64,000 nt of DNA from JAZKFT01 sp965246935 (GTDB taxonomy: Bacteria; Bacteroidota; Bacteroidia; Chitinophagales; Chitinophagaceae). Below are positions 17,329 through 26,388 of this stretch, piece by piece; positions within the stretch are counted from its first letter, which is position 1; the number at the start of each line of letters is the position of its first letter. The stretch spans positions 124,001 to 188,000 of the forward strand of contig CBDFGC010000025.1 in the NCBI GenBank assembly GCA_965246935.1. Direction: 5' to 3'. Below the pieces are notes generated by a model, which saw nothing but the letters and a program-made list of their open reading frames with translations, was not told where the DNA came from and ran no database searches. The translations under genes were made by a program, and so were the position numbers.

Positions 17329-18744
17329 TTAAAAATACAGCCATTGCAACAGCCACTGCGGCTGAATACCCAGCACAATTACCAATACTGCTACGCCTGT
17401 AAGCGTAAACCGGAATAAGGGGGATGAAACAACAGATTGACCATCGCCGGCTTTAAAATACATGGCCTGTATTACCCGGAAATAATAATACACACTAATA
17501 GCAGCACAAAGCATGGCTATGATAAACATCCACAAAAATTGTCCACCGCCCTGCAATCCGGATGCAATCATATAATACTTGGCAAAAAAACCGGCAGTGA
17601 GGGGTATGCCTGCCAGCGACAATAAAAAGACGGTATTCAATGCTGCCAGCAACGGTTCTTTTTTGGCAAAACCGTTAAAGCCGTCATAGGTATAATCATC
17701 CATGCGGTTAAGGATAGCAAAAATGCCGATGGTAGCGACACAGTAGGCCGCTGCATACAGTACAATAGCTTCCCGGCTCATGATGGTGAATGAAAATAGA
17801 GCAAACATCATAAAGCCGGCCTGTGCGATGGAACTATAGGCCAGCATGCGTTTGATGCTTTGCTGAAATACAGCCGTAATATTTCCGATTAGCAACGTGC
17901 AGGTAATTAAGATAGCGATAAGTACCTGCCACCGGCCCAGTACGCCAGAATTGCCGCTGAATAATTTAATGAATGCAATAAAGGCCGCCGCCTTTACAAT
18001 GGTAGACATAAAAGACGTAAACGGCGTAGGGGCGCCGTCATATACATCGGGTGTCCAGAAGTGAAAAGGTGCTACGGACACTTTGAATGACATGCTTACC
18101 AAAAGCAGAATCAGGCCGCCCATGCCCCGGTAAATTTCGGTTTGTGTAACATTAGAAGCCGCTGCACTGGTAGTGTCGCCCAACAAAGTTAGAGATGCAA
18201 TTTTATCAATAGCAAAAGAACCGGTTGCCCCATATACCAACGCAATGCCCATCAACATGAGGCCAGTGCTAAAAGATCCCATCAGAAAATATTTAAGGGC
18301 CGCTTCATTACTTTTCATGTTGGCCTTATCGCTGCCGGTGAGGATGTACAATGGAATCGAAATAATTTCGATGCCTAAAAACAACATGAGTAAGGTTTGG
18401 TAAGAGGTGGAAATACCAATACCGCAGTACACAAAAAAGATCAGTGCATAATAGTCCGGCACATTATCGCCCACGTTTTCAATATCCCTTGCCTGTAGTA
18501 AAATGTAAATCAAACCAGCTATCAGTAGTACCTCATTGATCAGCAACCCAAACTTGTCTGTCAGCAGCATTTTGTGTAGCGAAAAATGGAACACGGTGGT
18601 ACCATGCATTTCCAACGTATTCAGTACCAGCAATGCAAACAGGCATACAAAAGCCGTAATACTGTTACTGCGTTTTTCCTTAACTACCAGTCCGCTCAGC
18701 ATCATAATAACCCCGGCTATGGCTGCAAAAAGTATCAGGTTCAT
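17329..18744 (-). CDS. nuoN: NADH-quinone oxidoreductase subunit N
   Basis: NuoN is one of the three antiporter-like proton-pumping subunits of the complex I membrane arm. The 471-residue protein is almost wholly hydrophobic with about 13-14 helices. The discontinuous helix and lysine region appears as SFKVSVAPFHFWTPDVYDGA, followed by PTPFTSFMSTIVKAAAF, the standard signature of the proton-translocating module. Start and length are normal. It is the last nuo gene; nuoM ends 83 bases upstream. Confidence 0.95.
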   Translation of the reverse strand: MNLILFAAIAGVIMMLSGLVVKEKRSNSITAFVCLFALLVLNTLEMHGTTVFHFSLHKMLLTDKFGLLINEVLLIAGLIYILLQARDIENVGDNVPDYYALIFFVYCGIGISTSYQTLLMLFLGIEIISIPLYILTGSDKANMKSNEAALKYFLMGSFSTGLMLMGIALVYGATGSFAIDKIASLTLLGDTTSAAASNVTQTEIYRGMGGLILLLVSMSFKVSVAPFHFWTPDVYDGAPTPFTSFMSTIVKAAAFIAFIKLFSGNSGVLGRWQVLIAILITCTLLIGNITAVFQQSIKRMLAYSSIAQAGFMMFALFSFTIMSREAIVLYAAAYCVATIGIFAILNRMDDYTYDGFNGFAKKEPLLAALNTVFLLSLAGIPLTAGFFAKYYMIASGLQGGGQFLWMFIIAMLCAAISVYYYFRVIQAMYFKAGDGQSVVSSPLFRFTLTGVAVLVIVLGIQPQWLLQWLYF

Positions 18745-18827
18745 ATATTCTGCGTGTAATAAATCTGTAAGGCTTTCCGGACTTATGCTTTTCGAAAGCT
18801 AGAAAGAGACCTTACAGGTTTTAGTTG

Positions 18828-20258
18828 TTATTTTTTTACCAGCCAGCCCATTGCCTGTTCGCCCAGGTGCAGCATTGGTTTTGGGTAAACGCCTGCTGCG
18901 AATATCATCACAATAATAATACTGATGGCAACTGCTGCACTTACCGGTACCTCTTTCGCTGGTAAAAATCCGGAAGCTTCGCCCAGGAAAACTTTTTGAA
19001 TCATGCGTAAGGTGTAAACAGCAGCCAATATAATACTAATGCCGGCAACGGCAGCATATACCGGCTTATAAGCAAACAGCCCATTGAACATCATAAATTC
19101 TCCCACAAACGAATTGGTTAGCGGTAATGAAATATTGGCTAATGCCAGTACTACCAATAAAATGGCCAGGCCTGGTGCTTTTTGAGCCAACCCGCCGAGG
19201 TCGTTCATTTTGGTGGTTCCGTATTGCTGCAAGATGGCATTGCTCACAATCCAGAGACCGATTACATTGATACCATGACTGAATAGCTGAATACTAACGC
19301 CTTGCAAAGCCCCGGCATTGCCGGAAAACAAGGCAGCACACATCAACCCGATGTGTGCAATAGATGAATAAGCAATTAAACGGCGGATATCATTTTGCCG
19401 CATGGCAATGAGCGAAGCATAGATAATTCCCGTAACTGAAAACAGGATAATAAGATTACTGAAATGGGCAGCCTGCTCCGGAAACACTGGTAGCAACCAG
19501 CGAACGACAGCAAACAGTCCCATTTTTACCATAATGCCGCTGAGTATCATGGTAGCAGCAGTGGGCGCCTGCTCGTAGGCATCAGGTTGCCAGGTATGCA
19601 GCGGGAAGATGGGCATTTTGATAGCAAATGCAATAAAGAAAAACCAGAAACAGTAATTGCGTTCGGTAGTGGTGAGATTGGCCTTTACAAAACTACTCCA
19701 GGCAAACGACTGATCGGGGGTTTTGTAGTATACATAGATAATGCCGATGAGCATGATCAACGAACCAACGAACGTATAGATAAAAAACTTGAAGCTTGCC
19801 TGGATGCGCCGTTCGCCACCCCATTTGCCCACCAGGAAATACGCCGGTATCAAAGCCAGTTCCCAGAAGAAGTAAAATAACAAACAATCGGTTGACAGAA
19901 ACACACCCGTCATGCCGGCAGCCGTTAGCAGCATTAACCCATAAAACTGGTTTGCCTGTTGATACGTGTTCTTCCAGGTAGCAATAAAAATGATCGGATA
20001 ACTAACAGCGGTGAGCAGTACCAATATTTTAGAGATGCCATCCGTACCCAATGAAAAATTGCTGTTCATGGCGCCAAGCCAACCATGATTATAGGTAAGC
20101 TGGCTACTGTTTGCCGGAAGATAAATGGCATACAACGCTACCGCCAGCGTTGCAAACGCCGACAGCAGGGTAAACATTTTTACCCCTTTTTCAGTGGGAA
20201 TAAAAAAGGTAGCAAGCCCGCTAATCAGCGGTATTAATATGAGTAATAGTAGCGTCAT
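18828..20258 (-). CDS. nuoM: NADH-quinone oxidoreductase subunit M
   Basis: NuoM is the second antiporter-like subunit of complex I. At 476 residues it is of normal size. It shows LIPAYFLVGKWGGERR, then FAIKMPIFPLHTWQPDAYEQAP and PTAATMILSGIMVKMGLF, the conserved discontinuous-helix and channel-lysine segments, and RLIAYSSIAHIGLM. About 14 hydrophobic helices are visible. The gene precedes nuoN and follows nuoL after a repeat-filled gap of 195 bases. Confidence 0.95.
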   Translation of the reverse strand: MTLLLLILIPLISGLATFFIPTEKGVKMFTLLSAFATLAVALYAIYLPANSSQLTYNHGWLGAMNSNFSLGTDGISKILVLLTAVSYPIIFIATWKNTYQQANQFYGLMLLTAAGMTGVFLSTDCLLFYFFWELALIPAYFLVGKWGGERRIQASFKFFIYTFVGSLIMLIGIIYVYYKTPDQSFAWSSFVKANLTTTERNYCFWFFFIAFAIKMPIFPLHTWQPDAYEQAPTAATMILSGIMVKMGLFAVVRWLLPVFPEQAAHFSNLIILFSVTGIIYASLIAMRQNDIRRLIAYSSIAHIGLMCAALFSGNAGALQGVSIQLFSHGINVIGLWIVSNAILQQYGTTKMNDLGGLAQKAPGLAILLVVLALANISLPLTNSFVGEFMMFNGLFAYKPVYAAVAGISIILAAVYTLRMIQKVFLGEASGFLPAKEVPVSAAVAISIIIVMIFAAGVYPKPMLHLGEQAMGWLVKK

Positions 20259-20276
20259 GAATTATTTTTTTCTCTT

Positions 20277-20444
20277 GTCATTGCGAGTAAAGGCTTCTCA
20301 ATACACGTCATTGCGTCCGCCGCGTTCGGATGCCCGTGGCAATCTCCTGCACTATTTTGGAAATTAAATCCTTTAATGTTGTCATTCCGAATCAATACAC
20401 AGGAGATTGCTTCGTTGGGCACGAACCCAATCTCGCAATGACCG
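20277..20444. repeat. Inverted-repeat element between nuoL and nuoM
   Basis: TCATTGCGAG near 20279 and its reverse complement CTCGCAATGA near 20433 bound a stretch that also contains GGCAATCTCCTG and its partner CAGGAGATTGC. The nested inverted arms make a degenerate palindromic element about 165 bases long, filling nearly all of the gap between nuoL and nuoM. Confidence 0.65.
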
Positions 20445-20453
20445 AACGTTAAA

Positions 20454-22391
20454 CTATTTTTTACCAAACAAACTTTTTAATGCATTCATATCAGGGGTGT
20501 AGCGGAAGCCAATTAAAAACAATACAATAATCACTGCTACCATGATCAGTATATAATTACCAATAACGCCACTTTGTAAGTGCCTGAATTGACGGCTGCC
20601 ATACAACACCGCTTTGCCTACGCCGTTCACCAGCCGGTCAATACCACTACGTTCCACAATCCGGTTCAAAAATCCACCGAACGCTTTCGTTGGCTTTACA
20701 ATAACCGTATCGTATAATTCATCCACATACCATTTGTTTTGCAGCACTTTGCCCAAGCCGGTTTCTTCTTCTGTTTTGGGCTTAAAGTTTTTAAACATTG
20801 TATACGCAACACCGATGGCAATCAAAGCCAAAAGGGTAGCAATAGCCATCAGTATCATTTCGGTAGAATGGGATACAGTTGATTCAGTATTAGCAGCAAT
20901 AACAGGGGAGAGGTAATGCTGAATTTCGTCGTGGCCGCCCAACACGCCTGGTACACCTATAAAACCGCCAACGAGGCTGAGGATACCCAAAATAATCAGC
21001 GGAATGGTAATAGCTTTCGGGCTTTCGTGCAGGTGGTGCTCCTGCTCAGGGGTACCTCTGAATTTACCCTGAAACGTAATGAAGTATAGCCGGAACATGT
21101 AAAAAGCAGTAAGGGCTGCCGTAAATACCGCAACAGCATACAATATTTTATTATGCTCAAAAGCACCCAATAAAATAGAGTCTTTAGAGAAGAATCCGCT
21201 GAATGGCGGTATACCCGAAATGGCCAGGCACCCGATCAGGAATGTCCAGTGCGTAATAGGCATGTATTTTTTAAGCCCACCCATATTGCGGATGTCCTGC
21301 TCGTGGTGCAAACCATGTATTACCGAACCCGCTCCCAGGAACATTAATGCTTTAAAAAAAGCATGGGTCATTACATGGAAAACGGCAGCCACATAATTAC
21401 CGGTACCTAATGCCAAAAACATAAAACCCAACTGGCTAACGGTAGAATAAGCAAGTACTTTTTTAATGTCGTTTTGCTTGATGGCAATGGTGGCAGCCAG
21501 TAAGGCCGTAGCCAGTCCAATAATCGCAATTATATGGCTGGTAGTTTGCGCCAGCGAAAACATGATATTGCTTCGGGCAATCATGTAAATACCAGCGGTA
21601 ACCATCGTAGCCGCATGTATCAGAGCCGAAACCGGTGTGGGACCGGCCATGGCATCGGGTAACCAGGTGAACAGCGGAATCTGGGCACTTTTACCGGTAG
21701 CTCCCAAAAAAAGCAATAGCGTAATTCCAACCAAGGCCGGATCATTTACAGATAGTTTCGCTGCCTGCGCCAGTACCCCTGTATTGCCCGCAAAACTGGC
21801 GCTGCCAAATTTCTGAATCATCCAGAATACCGCCAGCAGTACACCCAGATCGCCAATGCGGTTCATGATGAATGCCTTTTTTGCGGCATTATTGTAACCC
21901 TGGTTTTTAAACCAAAAGCCAATGAGCAGATAGGAGCAAAGCCCAACGCCCTCCCAGCCGATAAACATAATAACATAGTTGGCACCCAGCACCAGCAGCA
22001 GCATGCTGAATACAAATAAATTTAGATAAGCAAAATAGCGGGCAAAATGGGATGGCACTTCTTCGTGCATATAGGCAGTAGAGTACACATGTATCAGAAA
22101 ACCAACACCCGTAATAATTAACAGGAATAAGGCAGACAATTGATCTACCTGGAAAGCAAAAGGAATAGAAACTTTGCCAAAGGAGATAAAATCAAACAGG
22201 TTTATGATGCCGCCGTTTCCATTTTTTACCTGGAAAAATACAACTAAGCTTAAAATAAAAGAAGCCAGTACCGTTGTACTGCCGATAAAACCGGAAGCAG
22301 CTTTGGAAAGCCCGTTTCTTCCTAAACCGGTTATTAAAAAACCAGCAAGTGGCAGCAGTGGTATGAGAGCAGTAAGTAATGTTAGATTCAT
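20454..22391 (-). CDS. nuoL: NADH-quinone oxidoreductase subunit L
   Basis: NuoL is the distal antiporter-like subunit of complex I, with the long lateral helix at its C-terminus. The product from ATG 22389-22391 is 645 residues. It contains FIGWEGVGLCSYLLIGFWF, KSAQIPLFTWLPDAMAGPTP and SALIHAATMVTAGIY, the expected channel motifs, plus the terminal helix region. A 15-base-longer in-frame start at 22406 would read into a palindromic repeat and is unlikely. A repeat arm begins three bases upstream of the start codon. Confidence 0.95.
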   Translation of the reverse strand: MNLTLLTALIPLLPLAGFLITGLGRNGLSKAASGFIGSTTVLASFILSLVVFFQVKNGNGGIINLFDFISFGKVSIPFAFQVDQLSALFLLIITGVGFLIHVYSTAYMHEEVPSHFARYFAYLNLFVFSMLLLVLGANYVIMFIGWEGVGLCSYLLIGFWFKNQGYNNAAKKAFIMNRIGDLGVLLAVFWMIQKFGSASFAGNTGVLAQAAKLSVNDPALVGITLLLFLGATGKSAQIPLFTWLPDAMAGPTPVSALIHAATMVTAGIYMIARSNIMFSLAQTTSHIIAIIGLATALLAATIAIKQNDIKKVLAYSTVSQLGFMFLALGTGNYVAAVFHVMTHAFFKALMFLGAGSVIHGLHHEQDIRNMGGLKKYMPITHWTFLIGCLAISGIPPFSGFFSKDSILLGAFEHNKILYAVAVFTAALTAFYMFRLYFITFQGKFRGTPEQEHHLHESPKAITIPLIILGILSLVGGFIGVPGVLGGHDEIQHYLSPVIAANTESTVSHSTEMILMAIATLLALIAIGVAYTMFKNFKPKTEEETGLGKVLQNKWYVDELYDTVIVKPTKAFGGFLNRIVERSGIDRLVNGVGKAVLYGSRQFRHLQSGVIGNYILIMVAVIIVLFLIGFRYTPDMNALKSLFGKK

Positions 22392-22393
22392 AA

Positions 22394-22433
22394 GGAGCCT
22401 CCCCAAACCTCCCGACTAAAGTACGGGAGGCTT
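22394..22433. repeat. GCCTCCCC palindromic repeat arm upstream of nuoL
   Basis: A REP-like palindrome with GCCTCCCCAAACCTCCCG (22397-22414) and a self-complementary CCTCCCG / CGGGAGG hairpin. The reverse complement of the same 18 bases occurs at 23226-23262, on the other side of nuoK. Confidence 0.65.
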
Positions 22434-22482
22434 TCTTATATTCTATTTTTGTGAATGAATAGCTGTTTTCAATTACCCTTTC

Positions 22483-22638
22483 GCCGCACTGGTTCGTGTT
22501 TCACGAACCGGAATAGCTGGATATGAGCAAAGCTGCATTTTGTAAGAACTCTTAGAAATATATAGGTGTGTTTGTGCTATAATTACGTGGTAACATTCTT
22601 TCTGATCATTCCGGTTCGTGAGACACGAACCAGTGCGG
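22483..22638. repeat. REPIN-like element with GGTTCGTG palindromes
   Basis: Two arms of about 31 bases (22483-22514 and 22608-22638) are reverse complements with a single mismatch. Each arm is itself a palindrome, GGTTCGTG-n3-CACGAACC. The 93 bases between them have no coding potential. This double-palindrome arrangement is that of a REPIN, a short non-autonomous mobile unit. It lies in the 406-base gap between nuoL and nuoK, which otherwise contains only the neighbouring repeats. Confidence 0.75.
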
Positions 22639-22697
22639 AACAACACATTTACAAATACGCTAATAACCAATTAATTAAGAACTTTCGATGTGCGTGA

Positions 22698-22781
22698 GGG
22701 ATAGCAGCGGTCCGCCGTGGCGGATTGCTGATTTTCGCAAAAAGATTGCAGCGGATAGCCCGACCCGAAGGGACACGCCCC
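22698..22781. repeat. TCCGCCGTGGCGGA-type repeat upstream of nuoL
   Basis: A self-complementary TCCGCCGTGGCGGA (22711-22724) is followed by TTGCTGATTTTCGC, GCAGCGGATAGCCC and GACCCGAAGGGACACGCCC. The core is shared with both arms of the element at 8734-8917, so this is a dispersed family. Confidence 0.6.
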
Positions 22782-22797
22782 ATATGAATTTTATTTT

Positions 22798-23133
22798 TTA
22801 ATTTTTCAACCGGTTTAAGAAATTAATATCTACACTGTGTACCCTGCGGTACATGAGTACAATGATAGCTAACCCTACACTTACCTCTGCAGCAGCAACA
22901 ACCATAATAAAAAATACAAATAGCTGGGCATCGGTACCCGTTTCAGTAGTGGCATTCAGTGCCACCGCTTTGGCATAATGCATTTTGCTGAAGGCCACCA
23001 ATAACAGGTTTACCGAATTCAGCATCAGCTCAATGCACATAAAAACAATAATGGCATTTCTACGGGTTAGCACGCCTGTTACGCCAATACAAAACAGCAC
23101 AATCCCCAGGTATATGTAGTAATCAATCGGCAT
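22798..23133 (-). CDS. nuoK: NADH-quinone oxidoreductase subunit K
   Basis: NuoK is a small three-helix membrane subunit of complex I. The 111-residue product has three hydrophobic helices with the conserved glutamates in IVFMCIELMLNSVNLLLVA and AAAEVSVGLAIIVLMYR, which form part of the proton path. Start and length are normal. It is separated from nuoL by an unusual 406 bases full of repeats. Confidence 0.94.
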   Translation of the reverse strand: MPIDYYIYLGIVLFCIGVTGVLTRRNAIIVFMCIELMLNSVNLLLVAFSKMHYAKAVALNATTETGTDAQLFVFFIMVVAAAEVSVGLAIIVLMYRRVHSVDINFLNRLKN

Positions 23134-23225
23134 ATTTATTAGTTCTAACTATTACCAAGATCAATTTATTTAAAATTTCAAGTTCTTTTGCGAGATCAAA
23201 ATTCCGGTAGCCCCCTTTGAATAGC

Positions 23226-23262
23226 CTGTCCCGTTCGTCCGGGAGGTTTGGGGAGGCCGGGC
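23226..23262. repeat. GCCTCCCC palindromic repeat arm between nuoJ and nuoK
   Basis: CGGGAGGTTTGGGGAGGC here is the reverse complement of the arm at 22397-22414, preceded by a CCCGTTCGTCCGGG hairpin. The arm ends two bases from the nuoJ stop. Confidence 0.65.
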
Positions 23263-23264
23263 TT

Positions 23265-23759
23265 TTACTTTTTCCCAAGTACCATTGCGCCAACCATTGC
23301 ACTTAAAAACAATACACTGCTTATTTCAAAAGGAATAACATAATCCCGAAACAGCACAACGCCCAAGTGATCGATAATTCCAATATTTCCTCCGGATAAA
23401 TTGAAGGCTTTCTCCTTTACCGGTGTGTTCAATGCGGCAATAATCATCACCATCAGGCTTCCCCCGGCAATGGCTCCACTCAGCACCAGGTATTTGTTTT
23501 TTTGCGGCTCAGTTTCACTGTTCAGGTTCATCAGCATCAGCACAAAAAGAAACAATACCATAATGGCCCCGGCGTACACAATAATATTTACAATCGCTAA
23601 AAACTGGGCATTCAGCAAAATATAATGACCCGATATGGCAAAGAAAGTAATAATGAGAAACAACACACTGTACACCGGGTTTTTACGGGTGATCACCATT
23701 AGTGCACTACCAACGGCAAGAGCACTTAGAAACCAGAAAAGAATTTGCGTGATGTTCAT
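23265..23759 (-). CDS. nuoJ: NADH-quinone oxidoreductase subunit J
   Basis: NuoJ is a five-helix membrane subunit near the quinone-binding end of complex I. The 164-residue protein has AQFLAIVNIIVYAGAIMVL, the conserved third-helix segment that switches between alpha and pi helix, and ends in ISSVLFLSAMVGAMVLGKK. Length is normal for Bacteroidota. Confidence 0.93.
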   Translation of the reverse strand: MNITQILFWFLSALAVGSALMVITRKNPVYSVLFLIITFFAISGHYILLNAQFLAIVNIIVYAGAIMVLFLFVLMLMNLNSETEPQKNKYLVLSGAIAGGSLMVMIIAALNTPVKEKAFNLSGGNIGIIDHLGVVLFRDYVIPFEISSVLFLSAMVGAMVLGKK

Positions 23760-23761
23760 TT

Positions 23762-23925
23762 AGAAGTAAAAAGTGAAAAGTAAAAAATAAAAAAAGAACC
23801 GTAAGTTTTTAAGTAGGCTTAGGTTTTCTGATTTACTAAAACTTTTACCTGTTAAGCATTTTTTATTTGAATAGCTAATTGTGAAAACTGAATAGCTTTT
23901 TTTACTTTTTATTTTTTCCTTTTGA
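23762..23925. repeat. A/T-rich inverted repeat between nuoI and nuoJ
   Basis: An A-rich arm at about 23763-23793 (AAGTGAAAAGTAAAAAATAA) is matched by its T-rich complement at about 23898-23925. The element takes up the whole gap between the two genes. Confidence 0.5.
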
Positions 23926-23926
23926 C

Positions 23927-24481
23927 TTAGGTTTCTACTGGTGTACGAACCCTGCCACCAGCGGCTTTTTCGAAAGCTTCTTTTTCGGTAACCGGGTTGG
24001 GTATCAGCAAGTCTTCTTTCCCATAAATAAAACCTTGACGGCTGAAACCGGCGGGTGTAAATGTTTCACTCAGGTAAATGGCATCTTTGGGGCAGGCCTC
24101 TTCGCACAGACCGCAAAATATGCAACGCAGCATATTAATCTCATATTTGGCTGCATATTTTTCTTCCCGGTACAACGTTTCTTCGCCGGGTTCCCTTTCA
24201 GCGGCTTCCATAGTAATGGCTTCCGCCGGGCAGGCTACGGCGCAAAGTCCACAGGCGGTACAGCGTTCCCGGCCTTCTTCATCCCGGTTCAGTACGTGTA
24301 GCCCTCTGAAAACAGGGCTGAACGGCCTTTTTTGTTCCGGGTAATTAATAGTAGGTTTTTTCTTAAAGATGTGCGGTAAGGTCGTGAACATAGCTTTCAG
24401 GATCCCGGGTAAATACAGTTTTTCCCAAAAGCTCATGGGCCTGCGGTCAACGGGTTGCGCTCTATTTGTTAATGCTTCCAT
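23927..24481 (-). CDS. nuoI: NADH-quinone oxidoreductase subunit I
   Basis: NuoI carries the two [4Fe-4S] clusters N6a and N6b that pass electrons from the peripheral arm toward NuoB. Both cysteine sets are intact: CTACGLCAVACP and CIFCGLCEEACP. The 184-residue product begins with a basic stretch and an amphipathic helix that docks on the membrane. The 188 bases between nuoI and nuoH hold nothing I recognise. Confidence 0.95.
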   Translation of the reverse strand: MEALTNRAQPVDRRPMSFWEKLYLPGILKAMFTTLPHIFKKKPTINYPEQKRPFSPVFRGLHVLNRDEEGRERCTACGLCAVACPAEAITMEAAEREPGEETLYREEKYAAKYEINMLRCIFCGLCEEACPKDAIYLSETFTPAGFSRQGFIYGKEDLLIPNPVTEKEAFEKAAGGRVRTPVET

Positions 24482-24669
24482 TTTGTATGTTCTTTCTTCC
24501 TTTCAATGATAATTGTAATGGTCACAAAAGTATTTTATACCGGATATAATGGCTAATAAACTTTGGGTTTTGGAAAAGAATGGTGTGAAGTAAATAATGA
24601 CAGGCTTCTGCACCGATAATAAAACTTTTGGAGGGATTTGAGAACCCTTCAAAAGTTGCTGGCTCTGAG

Positions 24670-25731
24670 TCAAAAAGGCCAACCATATTTTCTTAGCAAT
24701 ATAATAACGGCTGTTACCAGCATATTAAACAAGGCCAGCGGTATCAGGCTTTTCCATCCCAGGTTCATTAATTGGTCGTAGCGAAAGCGGGGGATGGTCC
24801 ATCGTACCCACATAAACACAAAAACAAAGAAAACAATCTTAGCCATCAGGCACAGGAAGCCGAAAAGTGCCAACAGGTTCGGATGATCTATACCATACGC
24901 TGCATCATTCAAAAAAGGAATATCAAACCCGCCAAAATACAACGTAGCCATAATAGCGCTGCTAACATACATATTGATATACTCGGAAAACAGGTAAAAA
25001 CCCAGCTTCATAGACGAGTATTCCTGGTGGTAGCCAAAGTTTAGTTCATTTTCTGCTTCCGGCAAATCAAAAGGGGTACGGTTACATTCGGCAAAGGCAC
25101 AAACAATAAAAATAATAAAGCCCAGTGGTTGCTTGATGATGTTCCAGATATGGTCCTGCTGCTGCGAAACAATAGTACGCAGGCTAAGAGATCCGCTTAC
25201 CATTACCAGTGCAATAATAGAAAGCCCCATGGCCAATTCATAGGAAATATTTTGCGAAGCACCCCGCAGGGCTGCCAAAAGAGAGAACTTATTATTACTG
25301 CTCCAGCCACCAATCATAATACCGTATACACCCAGTGCTACCACCCCAAACACATATAATATGGCAATGTTGATGTCAGCAATCTGCAGGTTGACGGCCC
25401 GGTTGCCAATCATAATGGTATTGCCCCAGGGGATAACGGCACTGGTCATCAGGGCTGCCATCATGGCCAGTCCTGGTCCTAAAATAAATAAGGTTTTGTT
25501 GGCATGGCTTGGAATAATGTCTTCTTTACTGAAAAGTTTGATGGCATCGGCAACTGGTTGCAAAATGCCGAAAGGCCCGGCACGGTTGGGTCCACGCCGG
25601 TCTTGTATCCAGGCAGCTACTTTACGTTCGCCATACGTACTGTACATGGCAAAAATGAGTGCGATGGTAACGACACCGGCAATGAGTATAAATTTTTCCA
25701 GGATAAAAGCCCAGTCAAGGAGTAAGAGCAT
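24670..25731 (-). CDS. nuoH: NADH-quinone oxidoreductase subunit H
   Basis: NuoH forms much of the quinone chamber at the junction of the complex I arms. The 353-residue protein has eight or so helices, with conserved segments ERKVAAWIQDRRGPNRAGP, CAFAECNRTPFDLPEAENE and VRWTIPRFRYDQLM. The gene begins six bases after the stop of the HEPN gene, so its translation may be linked to that inserted pair. Confidence 0.95.
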   Translation of the reverse strand: MLLLLDWAFILEKFILIAGVVTIALIFAMYSTYGERKVAAWIQDRRGPNRAGPFGILQPVADAIKLFSKEDIIPSHANKTLFILGPGLAMMAALMTSAVIPWGNTIMIGNRAVNLQIADINIAILYVFGVVALGVYGIMIGGWSSNNKFSLLAALRGASQNISYELAMGLSIIALVMVSGSLSLRTIVSQQQDHIWNIIKQPLGFIIFIVCAFAECNRTPFDLPEAENELNFGYHQEYSSMKLGFYLFSEYINMYVSSAIMATLYFGGFDIPFLNDAAYGIDHPNLLALFGFLCLMAKIVFFVFVFMWVRWTIPRFRYDQLMNLGWKSLIPLALFNMLVTAVIILLRKYGWPF

Positions 25732-25737
25732 ATATTA

Positions 25738-26085
25738 TCAATCAAATTCGTTATATAAAATTTGTATTTCTTTCTTTAATAAAGGCAAATCATTTTTCAG
25801 TACTATCCATATTCTAATAAGATCGATGCCAAAATATTCATGTACTAAAATGTGTCGCAATCCTTCAATTTGCCTCCAGGCAATTACGGTATGATTGCTT
25901 TTAAATTCACGTGTTAGCTTATAACTTGCTTCTCCAATATTTTCCAGCCATTTTGTGATTGCAGTGTGAAGAATAAAATCATTTTGAAAATCTGTTTCCG
26001 TCTTATCAGATAATGCTTTTACAATGAAGTTAATTGAGTCAGGAATGTGGCCAAGTCGTTCTTTATCTCCTAATTTACTTTTCAT
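25738..26085 (-). CDS. HEPN domain (DUF86) toxin of an MNT-HEPN pair
   Basis: A 115-residue alpha-helical HEPN protein of the DUF86/HepT type. The ribonuclease-type motif Rx4-6H appears in GLRHILVHEYFGIDLI, with Arg77 and His82, followed by Tyr84 that partner MNT proteins modify. In characterised HepT-MntA systems the HEPN protein cleaves RNA and MntA silences it by AMPylating that tyrosine. Its start overlaps the MNT stop by 11 bases, a coupling typical of such pairs. The pair sits between nuoG and nuoH with six bases to nuoH, on the same strand, and is more AT-rich than nuo genes. Confidence 0.85.
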   Translation of the reverse strand: MKSKLGDKERLGHIPDSINFIVKALSDKTETDFQNDFILHTAITKWLENIGEASYKLTREFKSNHTVIAWRQIEGLRHILVHEYFGIDLIRIWIVLKNDLPLLKKEIQILYNEFD

Positions 26086-26371
26086 AAATTACTTCCATAT
26101 CTTTTTGAACGAAAGGCCAAAGTCTGTGATTGACCCAACCATAGCTTACAATGTCAACGGGTTTATTCAGGGCATCTCCTAAGTCTAAATGCCATTCAAA
26201 ATAACTTAAACCTACACTGCTGTTTTTATCAATATCTACCAGTACATCTACATCACTGGTTTCATCTGCATCACCCCGTGCATACGAACCAAATAACCAT
26301 ACTTTGTTAACAGGCTTGTCCTGAAAGAAAGTTTTTGCTGTTTGAATAATATGTTCTTTGTTAAGAATCAA
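26075..26371 (-). CDS. MNT nucleotidyltransferase antitoxin
   Basis: A 98-residue minimal nucleotidyltransferase with the motif GSYARGDADETSDVDVLVD (Gly28-Ser29, Asp40 and Asp42), the metal- and nucleotide-binding set of the MntA family. It transfers AMP from ATP to a tyrosine of its HEPN partner in characterised examples. It starts 17 bases after nuoG ends and overlaps the HEPN start. All catalytic residues are present, so the pair could be active. Confidence 0.87.
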   Translation of the reverse strand: MILNKEHIIQTAKTFFQDKPVNKVWLFGSYARGDADETSDVDVLVDIDKNSSVGLSYFEWHLDLGDALNKPVDIVSYGWVNHRLWPFVQKDMEVIYEK

Positions 26372-26388
26372 TCTTTAGATGTATCATT

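Noticed and set aside
22491..22509. parS-like site (GGTTCGTGTTTCACGAACC)
   Set aside because: It looks a little like a parS palindrome, but it is part of a two-arm repeat with a second copy 120 bases away, is far from parAB, and differs from the usual GTTTCACGTGAAAC centre.
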